DNA of 64,000 nucleotides from Colwellia sp. (GCA_022969175.1 JALJPB010000007.1:59604-123603); one strand, 5' to 3'. Positions 6,669 to 16,720 are shown, numbered from the stretch's first letter. Numbers and translations: made by a program. Notes: generated from the sequence alone by a model not told the origin.

Positions 6669-9311
6669 TTACTTAGCAGTTACTGTCATGGTTTTAGTCA
6701 CGCCATCTTCAAAAGCAAAGATGTAAGTACCTGCTGGTACATCAATTTTGATGTTGTTATTAGAGTTAATTAACGTTAATGGCACACCTAATTCAACAAC
6801 AGTATCAGCGACTTCAACACCATAGTTATAACCGAAAGAGCCACCCCAACCTTCATCGGCCACTTTAAATTCAGCAGCGCCACCAGGGTAGTTAACTTCT
6901 AAAGAGTAAATGTGTGAAGCTTCAGCTGAGTTACCTTCATCAGTAGCGATAAAACCTAGTTGATTGCCGTCATCAGCGCCCCAGCCTGAGCCAGTAATAC
7001 CACCACGTAAATAAAGTGGTGCTTCGATAACTTTCACAACTGGGTCAGCTGTGGCATAAGACACTTCAAATTTATAAGAAGTGGCTTTTGTAACATTAAC
7101 GCTCATGTTGCCACCGTTATCTGTTACTTCGATAGCACCTTCATCAGTCGAAATAGTAACATCACCGTAGCCTAAGTTTACAGGTCCCCAGTTTGCATCG
7201 GCAAACTTAAAGTTATGACTTCCGTCTGCTTCTAAACCATAGATAACGCTATAAGAACGCGAATCACCATCCCATTTAACTTCATCTGCTGCGGGGTTGC
7301 CCCAGCCATTAACTGAGCCACGAATAAACACCGGCGTTGAGCCAAATGGTAGAGCTGGTTTTATTTCAAGCATTGGAGCGGCTGGGTCAGACATATCTAA
7401 GACAAAATCATATTCAGCGGCAGTTGAAGTAAAGCTTAATGCACCACCACCACTCTCGAGTGCATGTGGTGTACTTTGCATAACAACATTATCATTGCCA
7501 ATAGCACCTACAGCAAAATCCGTAGTTGGATCGGCAATGGTGAAACTATAAGTTTCAGCAGATAATTCAACTCGCGTTACGTATTGGCCATTAGCTGAAT
7601 ATTTTAGCTCCATAGTTTCACTGCCAATAGTTAACATTGGAAATGCATTAACAGGAACTTCATTAATAGTTAATTCAACCGCGGTAACATCACTTGCATT
7701 GACTAAGAACTGATAAATCTTATCTTTAGCCATATCAACTTTCATGTTTTGGCCAATACCTTCACCAACCGTCATGGTGATAGTAGCGCCAACAGCTGAT
7801 TGATCACCACCTTTAATGCTACCAAAAGTACTAGGCTCAGACCAATCAATATCAGCGACTTTAAAGTCGTAAGTGCTAACACAATCTTCACCGTCAACGG
7901 CTTCAGTAGTATCTGTTGCTTCTACTGGTGCAACAATTTCACAGTCTGTTGTATATGGGAAGTTCGCACGATATTGACCATCATTAACATAAACTAATTG
8001 AGAAGCATCAAAACCTGGGTCTGCTGCATCACCCCAGCCATTAAAGCCACCACGAAGTAGTAAGGCTGTTTCTTCTGGGTTAAATAAAGCAACACACTTT
8101 GAAGCAATATCTATTGCGCCAACGCCAACTGCTACATACTCAGCAGGACAAACTAGCGCTTCACCTAAACATTGTTCACCTGATTCATCAGCAACTAAAC
8201 CCCAACCACAAGCTTTTAAACCTGATGAAGCCTCAGCACCAAAAAATGGATGTTGGTTAATAATTAATAAACCATCTAAAACGTTTACCGGGAAGTCGTC
8301 ATGAGCATATGCATTTTTATCAATGTTATGCAAAGTCACGTTGCCTGATGGACCTAAAGGCATAACTAAATCACTGTCAGAAATCTTTTTGCCTGTCGAG
8401 GTATCATTAAAAATGATATTGGCACAATTTGATGGGCTATCAACTAAGTTAACTACCCAATAAGCACCGTAATTGTCATCAATACCCGCTAAATCTGCCC
8501 CAGTAATTCCCCATTGTGGCGAAATACTGTCATCGGCATAAGCAGTACAATCATCATTGTTCCAAGTATGAATAACGATATCTTCATACAAAGAAGCATT
8601 ATCACTGCCTTCAACGTGGCTTTCATGGCGATAGAAAGCAACGGCTTCACCGGCACCAGCAACATAATCAGGTGCTGGAGCTGGCAGTGGATTTTCTTCA
8701 GGTATTACACAGTCATAATTGCCAGACTCATCCAGCACTTTATAGTTAGGACAAGATAATGCAGGGGTATAACAAATTTCTTCGCCATCCATTTCTGGTG
8801 TCGTGCCGTTAACTGATTTGTTAATGCGTTGAGAATCACCTAAATAGTTTGCCGGCGGTATAGCGGCAAACCAGGCATCAAACCAAGTATCAAAGTCGTC
8901 ACCAAAAACAACATCTTGGCCTTGTGAAATTTTAAAGGCACGAGCTTCTTCTTTTGCTATCGCTTGACGTTCTGTTTCTTCAATGGTTAAACCTAAAATG
9001 CCATAAAGGTCTAGTTCATTAAGTTTGAAATTTGCTTGCCATTCAGCTTCATCCCATGAATCTCCCGCTTCAGCCTCAGCTTCAGCTCTTGCCACTTCAA
9101 TAGCAGCATTAACATCTGCTACTTCAGTGTCGGTCAAGGGGTAAAAATCAGCACTAGCAATTTCTACGACTTCAGGGCTTTTGCACCAAAGGCCCACTTC
9201 TTCAAATATGTCTGTAATTTCTGGTTGTGATTGATCACTACCACAGCCGCTTAAGGTTGCACTTAATACTAGTGCAGTCCCAAGCATGAGGGGCTTAAAT
9301 TTTAATTTCAT
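6669..9311 (-). CDS. Outer-membrane lipoprotein with starch-binding-like modules
   Basis: An 880-residue protein with a lipobox LSGC (lipidated Cys at residue 23). After an acidic, Glu/Ala-rich helical section (about 60-170) there is a pullulanase-associated/CBM41-like module (about 220-350, VAFYRHESHVEG ... TWNNDDCTAY). It is followed by at least three related beta-sandwich units that each begin RGxxxGWG: LLLRGGFNGWG, VFIRGSVNGWG and LYLRGGITGSGWG. Such units occur in SusE/SusF-like and pullulanase-attached starch-binding domains. No hydrolase domain is seen, so it is probably a surface glucan-binding lipoprotein that feeds the TonB receptor divergently encoded next door. Three operator-like sites lie in the shared promoter region. 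The exact family assignment of each module needs a profile search. Confidence 0.75.
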   Translation of the reverse strand: MKLKFKPLMLGTALVLSATLSGCGSDQSQPEITDIFEEVGLWCKSPEVVEIASADFYPLTDTEVADVNAAIEVARAEAEAEAGDSWDEAEWQANFKLNELDLYGILGLTIEETERQAIAKEEARAFKISQGQDVVFGDDFDTWFDAWFAAIPPANYLGDSQRINKSVNGTTPEMDGEEICYTPALSCPNYKVLDESGNYDCVIPEENPLPAPAPDYVAGAGEAVAFYRHESHVEGSDNASLYEDIVIHTWNNDDCTAYADDSISPQWGITGADLAGIDDNYGAYWVVNLVDSPSNCANIIFNDTSTGKKISDSDLVMPLGPSGNVTLHNIDKNAYAHDDFPVNVLDGLLIINQHPFFGAEASSGLKACGWGLVADESGEQCLGEALVCPAEYVAVGVGAIDIASKCVALFNPEETALLLRGGFNGWGDAADPGFDASQLVYVNDGQYRANFPYTTDCEIVAPVEATDTTEAVDGEDCVSTYDFKVADIDWSEPSTFGSIKGGDQSAVGATITMTVGEGIGQNMKVDMAKDKIYQFLVNASDVTAVELTINEVPVNAFPMLTIGSETMELKYSANGQYVTRVELSAETYSFTIADPTTDFAVGAIGNDNVVMQSTPHALESGGGALSFTSTAAEYDFVLDMSDPAAPMLEIKPALPFGSTPVFIRGSVNGWGNPAADEVKWDGDSRSYSVIYGLEADGSHNFKFADANWGPVNLGYGDVTISTDEGAIEVTDNGGNMSVNVTKATSYKFEVSYATADPVVKVIEAPLYLRGGITGSGWGADDGNQLGFIATDEGNSAEASHIYSLEVNYPGGAAEFKVADEGWGGSFGYNYGVEVADTVVELGVPLTLINSNNNIKIDVPAGTYIFAFEDGVTKTMTVTAK

Positions 9312-9506
9312 GAGTTTATAACTCCATTAACTATGTGTTTTAGTTTATGTGTATATAATATTATTCTTGTTATTCCCTTGTTTATACTGGTTTTTACCAA
9401 TATAAATCTACTTCGCTGCCTAAGTAGGGACTAACTAGATGTTACCTTTATTCCGAATATTAATATTATTAGTAACAGACTAAAAGTTACACAAACTATT
9501 CTAGCA

Positions 9507-9520
9507 TGTATACCTATGCC
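9507..9520. promoter_or_regulatory. Putative LacI-type operator, degenerate copy
   Basis: TGTATACCTATGCC matches the TGnATACGTATnCA pattern at 12 of 14 positions. It stands 29 bp before the next copy, so it is in helical phase with the two better sites. Confidence 0.4.
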
Positions 9521-9535
9521 AGCGATTAGCTCTTA

Positions 9536-9549
9536 TGAATACGTATGCA
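9536..9549. promoter_or_regulatory. Putative LacI-type operator
   Basis: TGAATACGTATGCA is nearly palindromic and CG-centred as LacI-family sites are. It lies between the divergent lipoprotein and TonB receptor genes. The regulator is probably the LacI-type protein encoded at 36331-37353 (inferred). Confidence 0.65.
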
Positions 9550-9565
9550 GCTGTGTATGGCTTTA

Positions 9566-9579
9566 TGAATACGTATGCA
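9566..9579. promoter_or_regulatory. Putative LacI-type operator
   Basis: A second exact copy of TGAATACGTATGCA, 30 bp (about three helical turns) from the previous one, on the same face of the DNA. The surrounding bases TTATGAAT...CAGCT are repeated too. Confidence 0.65.
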
Positions 9580-9778
9580 GCTAATTTCTGCTTGTTTTTT
9601 AGAGCGGTTGTTTTACACTCAATTTGCTTGCCTAACATTGAAAATAATAAATACAACATAACTGTGTATATATAAATAACTAAATTCCGATACTAAAACA
9701 AAGATAACAAAGTTGCTGTAATGCATTATTCGTAAATGAAGCATTAAGCATAAATACAACTTGTATTAAGGAATACAC

Positions 9779-12748
9779 ATGAAAAAATTTAAGCCCAGTG
9801 CCCTCACTCTCGCACTCATGATGGGAGGAGTTCAAATTGCTGCAATGTCAAACATTGCCTATGCGGCAGAAGAAGCCCCCACAGAAGCTCAAAAACAACA
9901 AGAAAAAGCTGAAGATTTAGTCGAAGTTATTGAAGTAACAGGCTTTAGAGGTAGTATAATAAAATCTCTAAACACGAAACGTTTTTCTGATACGGTTGTT
10001 GATGCTATTTCTGCTGATGATATTGGTGGTTTACCCGATGTATCCATTGCCGACTCTCTGACACGCTTACCCGGTGTTACCTCCGTACGTATTGATGGGC
10101 AATCAAGCGAATTAAATGTTCGTGGTTTATCTGGTGGTTTTGTATTTTCTACGCTAAATGGCCGTGAAATGGTATCAACCAGTGGTGGCCGAGCTATTCA
10201 ATTTGATATATTCCCGTCTGAGTTAATTTCAGGTGCACAAGTCTATAAATCTCAAAAGGCCTCATTAATTGAAGGCGGCATTGCTGCAACAATCAATTTA
10301 GAAACAGCTAATGCATTAGCCAATGATGAAGAACATAGTGTTCGTGTATCTCTTCATGGTAATTACAACGAAGCAGCGGCCGATAATAATGATTCTGAAT
10401 CCCTTGGCCGTCGTTTAACTTTAGCCTATCAAGGTAAATTTCTAGAAGATACGCTTGGCTTCTCTATTGGCTGGGCAAACATGTTTCAACCTACGGTTTC
10501 AAGTCGTTTTGTTAATTATCAGTTTGATGAGCAAGACTTATCGGCTACCTATGATGGTGCGCCAGAAAGCATGTTGGTTTCCTCTGGTTTTGAACTTAAT
10601 GAACGTGGCGGTGAAGATGAGCGTGATGCGTTTGTCTTGGCATTAAACTGGGAGCCAAGAGATGATCTTCGCTTTAACTTTGATGCATTTCATTCAACCT
10701 TTGATTCAAATAAATGGGATCGAGGTATACGTGTTTCTGGTATAAATAACATTGCCGTTGCTGGGTCAACATTATTAATTGATAACCCATTAGAAGCTAA
10801 CGGCTCTTTAGTAGGCGGGACAATTTACCGCGACTCTGATGGCACCGCACTTGCCCCACCCTACCGTGGTGCTTCTCGTGATTTAAATGTTCAAACTCAA
10901 GCCGATGATAATACCACTGTAAGCACATCTACTGCTTTTGGTTTAAATGGCGAGTGGGATATCACCGATGATTTAATGATGAGTGTCGATCTTTCTCACT
11001 CTGAAGGTGATGAAAACTATAAAGATCAAGTATTGCGTATGGCATACTTCGAAGACTCTAGTGCTGCCACACCTATAATTGATGACAACATTATTTTAAG
11101 TTATCAATTAAACGGTCTAAACAACCCAGATATAGCATTTAATCAAGACTTTACTGATACTGACCATATGATGGTGACTAGTACTGAGTCATACCCTCAT
11201 ATCGAAGCTAACTCTTCCGATGCAATTAGAGTAGATTTTATCTACCAACTCGAAAGTAACATCTTTAGCTCTGTTGAGTTTGGTGTTCGTGCATCTAAAC
11301 GTGATTATGAATTAAGCCGTGGCCGTTTCTTGTATGGCACCACAGATTTTAATATGCGTAATGGTCAATATATTACTTATGGCACAGATGCTGATGGCAA
11401 TTCAATAGAAATTGAGCGTTTCGCTCCTTTTGCTTTAGATGAAAGTAATTCAACCGTAAGCAGTATTGGTGGTGACTTATCTGGCATGCCGGGTTTCTTG
11501 TCTGTTGATAATGATTCAATTTTAGATGCTTGGATTCCTAACGTTGATCGCACCCCGGTACGAGATTGGGACCATAGCTGGACCATGACTCAAGGGAATT
11601 TAGTTGAAGAAGAAGTACTTGCCGCTTATGCCCAAGTGAACTTAGATACTGAGTTGTTTGGCCTACCGTTAACGGGTAACATAGGTTTACGTTATGTTAG
11701 TTCAGAGCAAAGCAGTACTGGTTTAGTCAGTGTTGGCTCTGGTAATGGTGAAGCTATTTATGATGATGTTGGCGGCGTAAGTTACGACTGGGAACGTAAA
11801 AAAATAAGTGATAGCTACAGTGATTTTCTTCCTTCGTTTAACTTGAACTTTCAATTAACCGATGATGACCAATTACGTTTTGCTTATGCAAAAGTTATGT
11901 CTCGCCCAGATATGCCAACAATGGCTAACAGTGGTAATTTTGACTGGACCTATGATAAAGATGAAAGTCGTTATCAAGTCAACTTAGACAGCTCAACTAG
12001 TCCATTTTTACGTCCATTTTATGCCAATCAATTTGATATCTCTTTTGAACACTATTTCACTGAAACTGAAGGCGCTTTCGTCTTTGCTCTTTGGTATAAA
12101 GATATCGACAACATGGTGGGTGATGCTGTAGATAAAAACTTTGATTATGCTGCTGCCGGTATTGACGTACCAACAACACCTGATAACAAACTTGTTGATG
12201 AAAATGGCGATGTAATTGATTATGTCAACGGTACTTACAGCCATGCTGAAAACAATGCCGATGCAGGTTACATGCGCGGTATTGAAATTGGCTATACCCA
12301 AACATTTTCTTTCTTACCTGGATACTTCGCAGGTTTAGGCGCTAATGTTAACTTCTCTTATACTGAAAGTGAGATCGAAGTTGAATCACAAGTACCCGGT
12401 GAAGATGGTGAATTAGGGCCCATTGAAGGATTATCACCACGAGTATTAAGTGCTACGGTGTTTTACGATTGGGATGATAAGTTCTCGGCTCGATTTAGTA
12501 GTCGTTATCGTTCTGCTTATTTAAGCCAACAAATCGCTATTGGTGATTCGCAGTCGGCTTATTTTGAAGAAGAAACAATCTTCTCAGCACAAATGTCGTA
12601 TAACTTTACTGAAAATTTCCAAGCTGTTATTTCTGCTGATAACATTACCGATGAACCAAATATTTCATACTTTGGTGATACGGTAAGAACAGGGACTATC
12701 CAGTACTTTGGCCGTACAATTTACTTCGGTGTAAACTATAAAATGTAA
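9779..12748 (+). CDS. TonB-dependent receptor, maltodextrin-type
   Basis: A 989-residue outer-membrane receptor. It has a signal peptide with cleavage near AYA-AEE (about residue 29), a TonB-box-like VIEVTGFRGS around residues 50-60, then the plug (SIADSLTRLPGVTSVRIDGQ, LNVRGLSGGF, EGGIAATINLET). The rest is a beta-barrel rich in aromatic/Asp strands, ending FGRTIYFGVNYKM. Length and the FRGSI-xxSLNTKR opening fit the large marine-bacterial receptors for oligosaccharides. The genomic setting (glucan-binding lipoprotein, amylases sharing operators) points to maltodextrin uptake energised by TonB-ExbBD, which is not encoded here. It is followed by a terminator-like hairpin and then the halogenase-family gene. 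Confidence 0.9.
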   Translation: MKKFKPSALTLALMMGGVQIAAMSNIAYAAEEAPTEAQKQQEKAEDLVEVIEVTGFRGSIIKSLNTKRFSDTVVDAISADDIGGLPDVSIADSLTRLPGVTSVRIDGQSSELNVRGLSGGFVFSTLNGREMVSTSGGRAIQFDIFPSELISGAQVYKSQKASLIEGGIAATINLETANALANDEEHSVRVSLHGNYNEAAADNNDSESLGRRLTLAYQGKFLEDTLGFSIGWANMFQPTVSSRFVNYQFDEQDLSATYDGAPESMLVSSGFELNERGGEDERDAFVLALNWEPRDDLRFNFDAFHSTFDSNKWDRGIRVSGINNIAVAGSTLLIDNPLEANGSLVGGTIYRDSDGTALAPPYRGASRDLNVQTQADDNTTVSTSTAFGLNGEWDITDDLMMSVDLSHSEGDENYKDQVLRMAYFEDSSAATPIIDDNIILSYQLNGLNNPDIAFNQDFTDTDHMMVTSTESYPHIEANSSDAIRVDFIYQLESNIFSSVEFGVRASKRDYELSRGRFLYGTTDFNMRNGQYITYGTDADGNSIEIERFAPFALDESNSTVSSIGGDLSGMPGFLSVDNDSILDAWIPNVDRTPVRDWDHSWTMTQGNLVEEEVLAAYAQVNLDTELFGLPLTGNIGLRYVSSEQSSTGLVSVGSGNGEAIYDDVGGVSYDWERKKISDSYSDFLPSFNLNFQLTDDDQLRFAYAKVMSRPDMPTMANSGNFDWTYDKDESRYQVNLDSSTSPFLRPFYANQFDISFEHYFTETEGAFVFALWYKDIDNMVGDAVDKNFDYAAAGIDVPTTPDNKLVDENGDVIDYVNGTYSHAENNADAGYMRGIEIGYTQTFSFLPGYFAGLGANVNFSYTESEIEVESQVPGEDGELGPIEGLSPRVLSATVFYDWDDKFSARFSSRYRSAYLSQQIAIGDSQSAYFEEETIFSAQMSYNFTENFQAVISADNITDEPNISYFGDTVRTGTIQYFGRTIYFGVNYKM

Positions 12749-12759
12749 ATTAAGTCGAT

Positions 12760-12790
12760 AAAAGAGCAACACCTGTGTTGCTCTTTTTCT
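12760..12790 (+). terminator. Intrinsic terminator after the TonB receptor gene
   Basis: A stem AAAGAGCAACA paired with TGTTGCTCTTT over a very short loop, followed by a T run. The next gene starts 54 bp later, so some readthrough or a separate promoter is expected for the halogenase-family gene. Confidence 0.8.
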
Positions 12791-12843
12791 TTACCTGCAG
12801 TATAAAATTCACTTCATTAAAAATTATTTGATAAACAAGAACA

Positions 12844-14376
12844 ATGACAAATAGTAAACAATGCAAAAATATCATTATTCTTGGTGGCGGTACCGCTGGG
12901 TGGATGACCGCCAATTTAATGGTGCAACAATGGCAAAAAAAAATTGCCAATAATCAACTCTCTATTACCTTGGTTGAATCCGCTGATATCGGTGTGATTG
13001 GTGTTGGTGAAGGTTCAACACCACAACTTAAAAGTTTTTTTGATAAAATAGGGGTTACCGAGCAAGAATGGATGCCGCAGTGTAATGCAACTTATAAAAA
13101 TGGCATTTTATTTAAAAACTGGTCTGGTAAAGATGATTTTGATAGTTACTTTCATCCTTTTACCTCAATTATAGATGCTCATACAGCCCCTGCCTTTGTT
13201 TATAACAGCCAGTTCCGCCGGAAGGGTTATGATGTAGATAGCTGCCCAGACCGTTTCTTTTTATCTGCCACCTTAGCTAAACAACAAAAATCTCCCATTG
13301 GTAATAAGAACTTTCCATTTGATGTCAATTACGGTTATCACTTTGATGCGGTTTTGTTGGGCAAGTTTTTAAGTACGTTTGCTGTTACCAAAGGTATTAA
13401 ACATGTTATTGGCACAGTTAATGAAGCAGAGTTAGCCCCTAATGGTGACCTGCACGCATTAGTACTAAATGATGGTAAAAAGCTTGCTGGCGATTTGTTT
13501 ATCGATTGTTCTGGATTTGCCAGTGTCTTATTGCAAAAAACGTTAAAAGTACCCTTTATTAGTTTTAAAGAGAACCTTTTTAATGACCGCGCCGTTACTA
13601 TTGCGACACCTCATGAGGATACGGCTAAATTAAATTCACAAACTATTTCAACGGCAATGAAATATGGCTGGGCATGGGATATCCCATTAACTAACCGCAC
13701 AGGTAACGGTTATGTTTATAGCTCAGACTTTTGCACTGCGCAGCAAGCAGAAGATGAGTTACGAGAGAAATTAAAATTAACGGATTCATCGATCAAAGCA
13801 AACCATTTAAAAATGAAAGTTGGCCGTGTTGAAAAACATTGGCATCGAAATTGTCTTGCTGTGGGTTTGTCACAAGGTTTTATTGAACCTTTAGAAGCAA
13901 CGGCATTGCACTTTGTTCAAGAAGCTATTGATGGTTTTATTGAAGCTTATGAAAATGGTGGTTTTACTCACCAATATCAAGCGGCCTTTAACGATAAAAT
14001 GAATGCTCGCTTTGATGGTATACGCGACTATATCGTTAGCCATTATCGATTAAGTAATAGAAAAGATACACAATATTGGCGTTTAAACGGCGCAAACCCT
14101 AATATATCTAATAGCCTTAAAATAATTGTCCAGTGTTGGTTAAACGGTGATGATCTCAATAAGGCATTAGTGCAACCGGGAATGGTGAGCTTCTATCCAC
14201 CGGTATCTTGGCATGTAATATTAGCCGGTTATGGTGTTTTTCCTCAACTAAATAATGACTTAGAAAAAAATGAACTTGCTAACAAATACGACTTGCCTCA
14301 TATTGATCAATTTATCGAACGTTGCTCACTCAATTTCCAAGATCATTATCAATTTTTAAACAGCAGACCTCAATAA
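12844..14376 (+). CDS. Flavin-dependent tryptophan halogenase family protein
   Basis: A 510-residue flavoprotein of the PrnA/RebH fold. The FAD-binding GGGTAGW lies at residues 14-20, the conserved GEGSTP follows near residue 58, and the halogenase signature WxWxIP is present (Trp276 and Trp278 in GWAWDIPL). A second FAD-related segment reads GLSQGFIEPLEATALHFVQ. Characterised members chlorinate or brominate indoles with FADH2. Members encoded beside TonB receptors in marine and Xanthomonas-type genomes have no proven substrate. Here it sits between the maltodextrin receptor and an aldo/keto reductase, with no partner flavin reductase or secondary-metabolite genes. The chemical role is therefore open; it may oxidise or modify a carbohydrate-linked compound. 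Confidence 0.85.
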   Translation: MTNSKQCKNIIILGGGTAGWMTANLMVQQWQKKIANNQLSITLVESADIGVIGVGEGSTPQLKSFFDKIGVTEQEWMPQCNATYKNGILFKNWSGKDDFDSYFHPFTSIIDAHTAPAFVYNSQFRRKGYDVDSCPDRFFLSATLAKQQKSPIGNKNFPFDVNYGYHFDAVLLGKFLSTFAVTKGIKHVIGTVNEAELAPNGDLHALVLNDGKKLAGDLFIDCSGFASVLLQKTLKVPFISFKENLFNDRAVTIATPHEDTAKLNSQTISTAMKYGWAWDIPLTNRTGNGYVYSSDFCTAQQAEDELREKLKLTDSSIKANHLKMKVGRVEKHWHRNCLAVGLSQGFIEPLEATALHFVQEAIDGFIEAYENGGFTHQYQAAFNDKMNARFDGIRDYIVSHYRLSNRKDTQYWRLNGANPNISNSLKIIVQCWLNGDDLNKALVQPGMVSFYPPVSWHVILAGYGVFPQLNNDLEKNELANKYDLPHIDQFIERCSLNFQDHYQFLNSRPQ

Positions 14377-14389
14377 CCATGGATAATTT

Positions 14390-15310
14390 ATGATGAAAAC
14401 ATTTAATTTATTACCCTCTGAGCTAACCAGCTCACGCTTAATTTATGGCTGTATGCGCATTGCTGGTAATAACAGCATTGAAGATCGAAAAAAAGGAAAA
14501 ATTGCCATAAGAGCGGCTATTGACTCAGGTTATAACCATTTTGATCATGCCGACATATACGGCAATGGTCAGAGTGAAACCTTGTTTGCTGAAGTATTAA
14601 AAGAGTCCCCTGAGTTAAGAGACAAGCTGATCATTACCTCTAAAGCAGGTATTCGACCAACAAATGACGATAATCCTTATGCACCAAAGCGTTATGACTT
14701 TAGTGAAGGTTATTTACTCAATAGTGTTGACGGCATTTTAAGTCGATTGAATATTGATACCTTAGACATGTTTCTTTTACACCGTCCTGACTATCTTTTT
14801 AATCCACATGAAGTGGCTGAAACATTTGCTTTGTTAAAAGCGAGCGGCAAAGTAAAGCATTTTGGGGTAAGTAACTTTAAACCGTCACAAGTCTCTTTAC
14901 TACAATCTGTATTATCGATGCCCTTGGTGGTTAATCAAGTCGAAATTAATATCCACAACATAGATACCTTACTCGATGGCACGTTAGATCAATGCCAGGA
15001 ATTTGGTATTACTCCTATTGCTTGGTGTCCACTGGGCGGCGTTGTTTATTCTGCTTGGGGTAATACTTTTAGCGCTAATGATGAGCAACGCATTGAAGCA
15101 GAGCTTGCTCAACAAGCACAGAAATATCATTGTGCACCTTGGCAAGTTATTTTAGCTTGGTTATTAAAACATCCTGCCAACATCTGCCCGATTATAGGTT
15201 CAACAACCCCCGAGCGTATTATTGACGCTAAAAAAGCACTAGCGATTAACTACAGTCGTGAAGATTGGTATCGGTTATTAGAAGCTAGAAACGGTTATGC
15301 TCAGCCTTAA
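14390..15310 (+). CDS. Aldo/keto reductase, YdhF-like
   Basis: A 306-residue NADPH-dependent oxidoreductase with the TIM-barrel signatures of the aldo/keto reductase family. These are GYNHFDHADIYGNGQSE with Asp and Tyr of the catalytic tetrad, ITSKAGIRP with Lys, LLHRPDYLF with His, GVSNFKPSQ, and the cofactor part IIGSTTPERI. It resembles E. coli YdhF in length and motifs. It starts 13 bp after the halogenase-family gene, so the two are probably cotranscribed. It could reduce an aldehyde or ketone sugar produced in the same pathway (inference). Two adjacent ATG codons (14390, 14393) leave the start uncertain by one residue. Confidence 0.88.
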   Translation: MMKTFNLLPSELTSSRLIYGCMRIAGNNSIEDRKKGKIAIRAAIDSGYNHFDHADIYGNGQSETLFAEVLKESPELRDKLIITSKAGIRPTNDDNPYAPKRYDFSEGYLLNSVDGILSRLNIDTLDMFLLHRPDYLFNPHEVAETFALLKASGKVKHFGVSNFKPSQVSLLQSVLSMPLVVNQVEINIHNIDTLLDGTLDQCQEFGITPIAWCPLGGVVYSAWGNTFSANDEQRIEAELAQQAQKYHCAPWQVILAWLLKHPANICPIIGSTTPERIIDAKKALAINYSREDWYRLLEARNGYAQP

Positions 15311-15421
15311 TGAACATCTCCACCAAAGCTTGTAGCTTCATTTTGTAAGAAAACAGTTTGTTTTTGTAACTTGCTTCATACATAGTGACATCAGAAAAAT
15401 TATTCATGGAACAATGCACTA

Positions 15422-16720
15422 ATGGACAAAAAACTAGCCTGTTTTTTTACAATATCACTTCTTAGTTTTAGCTCTTTGGCTGAAGAAAAAAGCTACCAAG
15501 AGCAACCTTGGGGGTTAGGGGTTACGATGAGAGGTGCAAGTATCGCCTTTGATACCGAATCAGACAAAGTTTCTACCTTTGTTCCGTTAATGTTTTATCA
15601 AGGTGAAACCTTTTTCATGCGCGGTATTGAAGGCGGTGCGCACCTTTACGAATATGACAACTCACAATTTAACGTTATTGCCCGAATGCGGTTTTTTGAT
15701 ATTCCTGCTGAATATCAGAACCAAATTCAAGGTGATAATATTGACCTTGGCTTTCAATGGCGAAACACCTACCAAGAAGATACTCATTTAGACGTCGAGA
15801 TTTTTAGTGATATAAATGGCAGGTTCTACGGCAATATTTCAAATAGCTGGTACATTGAACATGGTGATTGGGAGTTTATGCCCTCACTCACAGCACGCTA
15901 TAAAAGCGCCGAATTTAATAGTCAGTATTTTGCTTTAGAAGAAATAACAAATGAACGAATTGGAGCTGGTATTGAAGTAAACGCCAATATAGAAACTCGT
16001 TATCATGTTTATTCTAATCTTTATTTAATAGGCTCTGTGGGCGTTACTGGATTAGATAAAAATGCTTACCAAAGTAGCGCTATTGATCAGCGTTTCAATT
16101 CTGAAGTTTATTTAGGTTTTGCATTTTTTAATGACAAGAGTGTAGCTAAAAAGGAGAAGCTCAGCTCTAAAAGCTACTTGAGAGTGGCTCACGGTTGGGC
16201 AACACCTTCTAATATGGGAGATATTTTCCGTGGTGATGGAGTCAAGGATGAATACAATAACCAACTTAGTTCTGTATTCTATGGGCTGCCATTAACTGAC
16301 GAGTTATTTGGTTTACCGGTTGATATTTACCTAACACCTGGCTTTGTTTGGCATTGGAATTCAGAGGTTCAAAGTTCAGAACAAGAATATGTTCTAGGCG
16401 TTAAAGCCTACGTTACCATCCCTTGGCCAACCAAATGGCGTATAGGCGTAGCTGAAGGTCTATCTTACGTATCTGACCTAACCTACATTGAAGCGACTGA
16501 AATGGAAGAAAAAGGATACAAAGGAAGTGAGCTATTGAACTATATTGACGTCAGCTTCGATATAAACATTGGCGACTTATTTAATAGCCGCTCTCTCGAA
16601 CATGTTTGGCTCGGGTACAGCCTCCACCATCGCTCTGCTATTTTCGAGTCTGCTTCTCAATTTGGCCGAATAAAAGGTGGTAGTAATTACAACACTGTTT
16701 ATTTGCAGTTCGATTTTTAG
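15422..16720 (+). CDS. MipA/OmpV family outer membrane protein
   Basis: A 432-residue protein with a signal peptide ending about residue 20 (SFSSLAEEK). The first half has the MipA/OmpV pattern: WGLGVTMRGASIAFD, then alternating hydrophobic strands with DLGFQWR and SWYIEHGDWEFMPSLTARY. The second half continues as further barrel strands and ends GSNYNTVYLQFDF with a terminal Phe, as expected for a barrel inserted by BAM. It contains LHHRSAIFESASQFG near the end. The family is generally about 250 residues long, so this member carries a long C-terminal barrel extension. The function is unknown; OmpV-like proteins bind MltA/PBP1b or act as porins. It has its own promoter region and a terminator-like hairpin after it. 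Confidence 0.75.
   Translation: MDKKLACFFTISLLSFSSLAEEKSYQEQPWGLGVTMRGASIAFDTESDKVSTFVPLMFYQGETFFMRGIEGGAHLYEYDNSQFNVIARMRFFDIPAEYQNQIQGDNIDLGFQWRNTYQEDTHLDVEIFSDINGRFYGNISNSWYIEHGDWEFMPSLTARYKSAEFNSQYFALEEITNERIGAGIEVNANIETRYHVYSNLYLIGSVGVTGLDKNAYQSSAIDQRFNSEVYLGFAFFNDKSVAKKEKLSSKSYLRVAHGWATPSNMGDIFRGDGVKDEYNNQLSSVFYGLPLTDELFGLPVDIYLTPGFVWHWNSEVQSSEQEYVLGVKAYVTIPWPTKWRIGVAEGLSYVSDLTYIEATEMEEKGYKGSELLNYIDVSFDINIGDLFNSRSLEHVWLGYSLHHRSAIFESASQFGRIKGGSNYNTVYLQFDF

Noticed and set aside
12844-14376. Part of an antibiotic or halogenated natural-product cluster
   Set aside because: No synthetase, transporter or flavin reductase genes of that kind nearby; neighbours are sugar-uptake genes.
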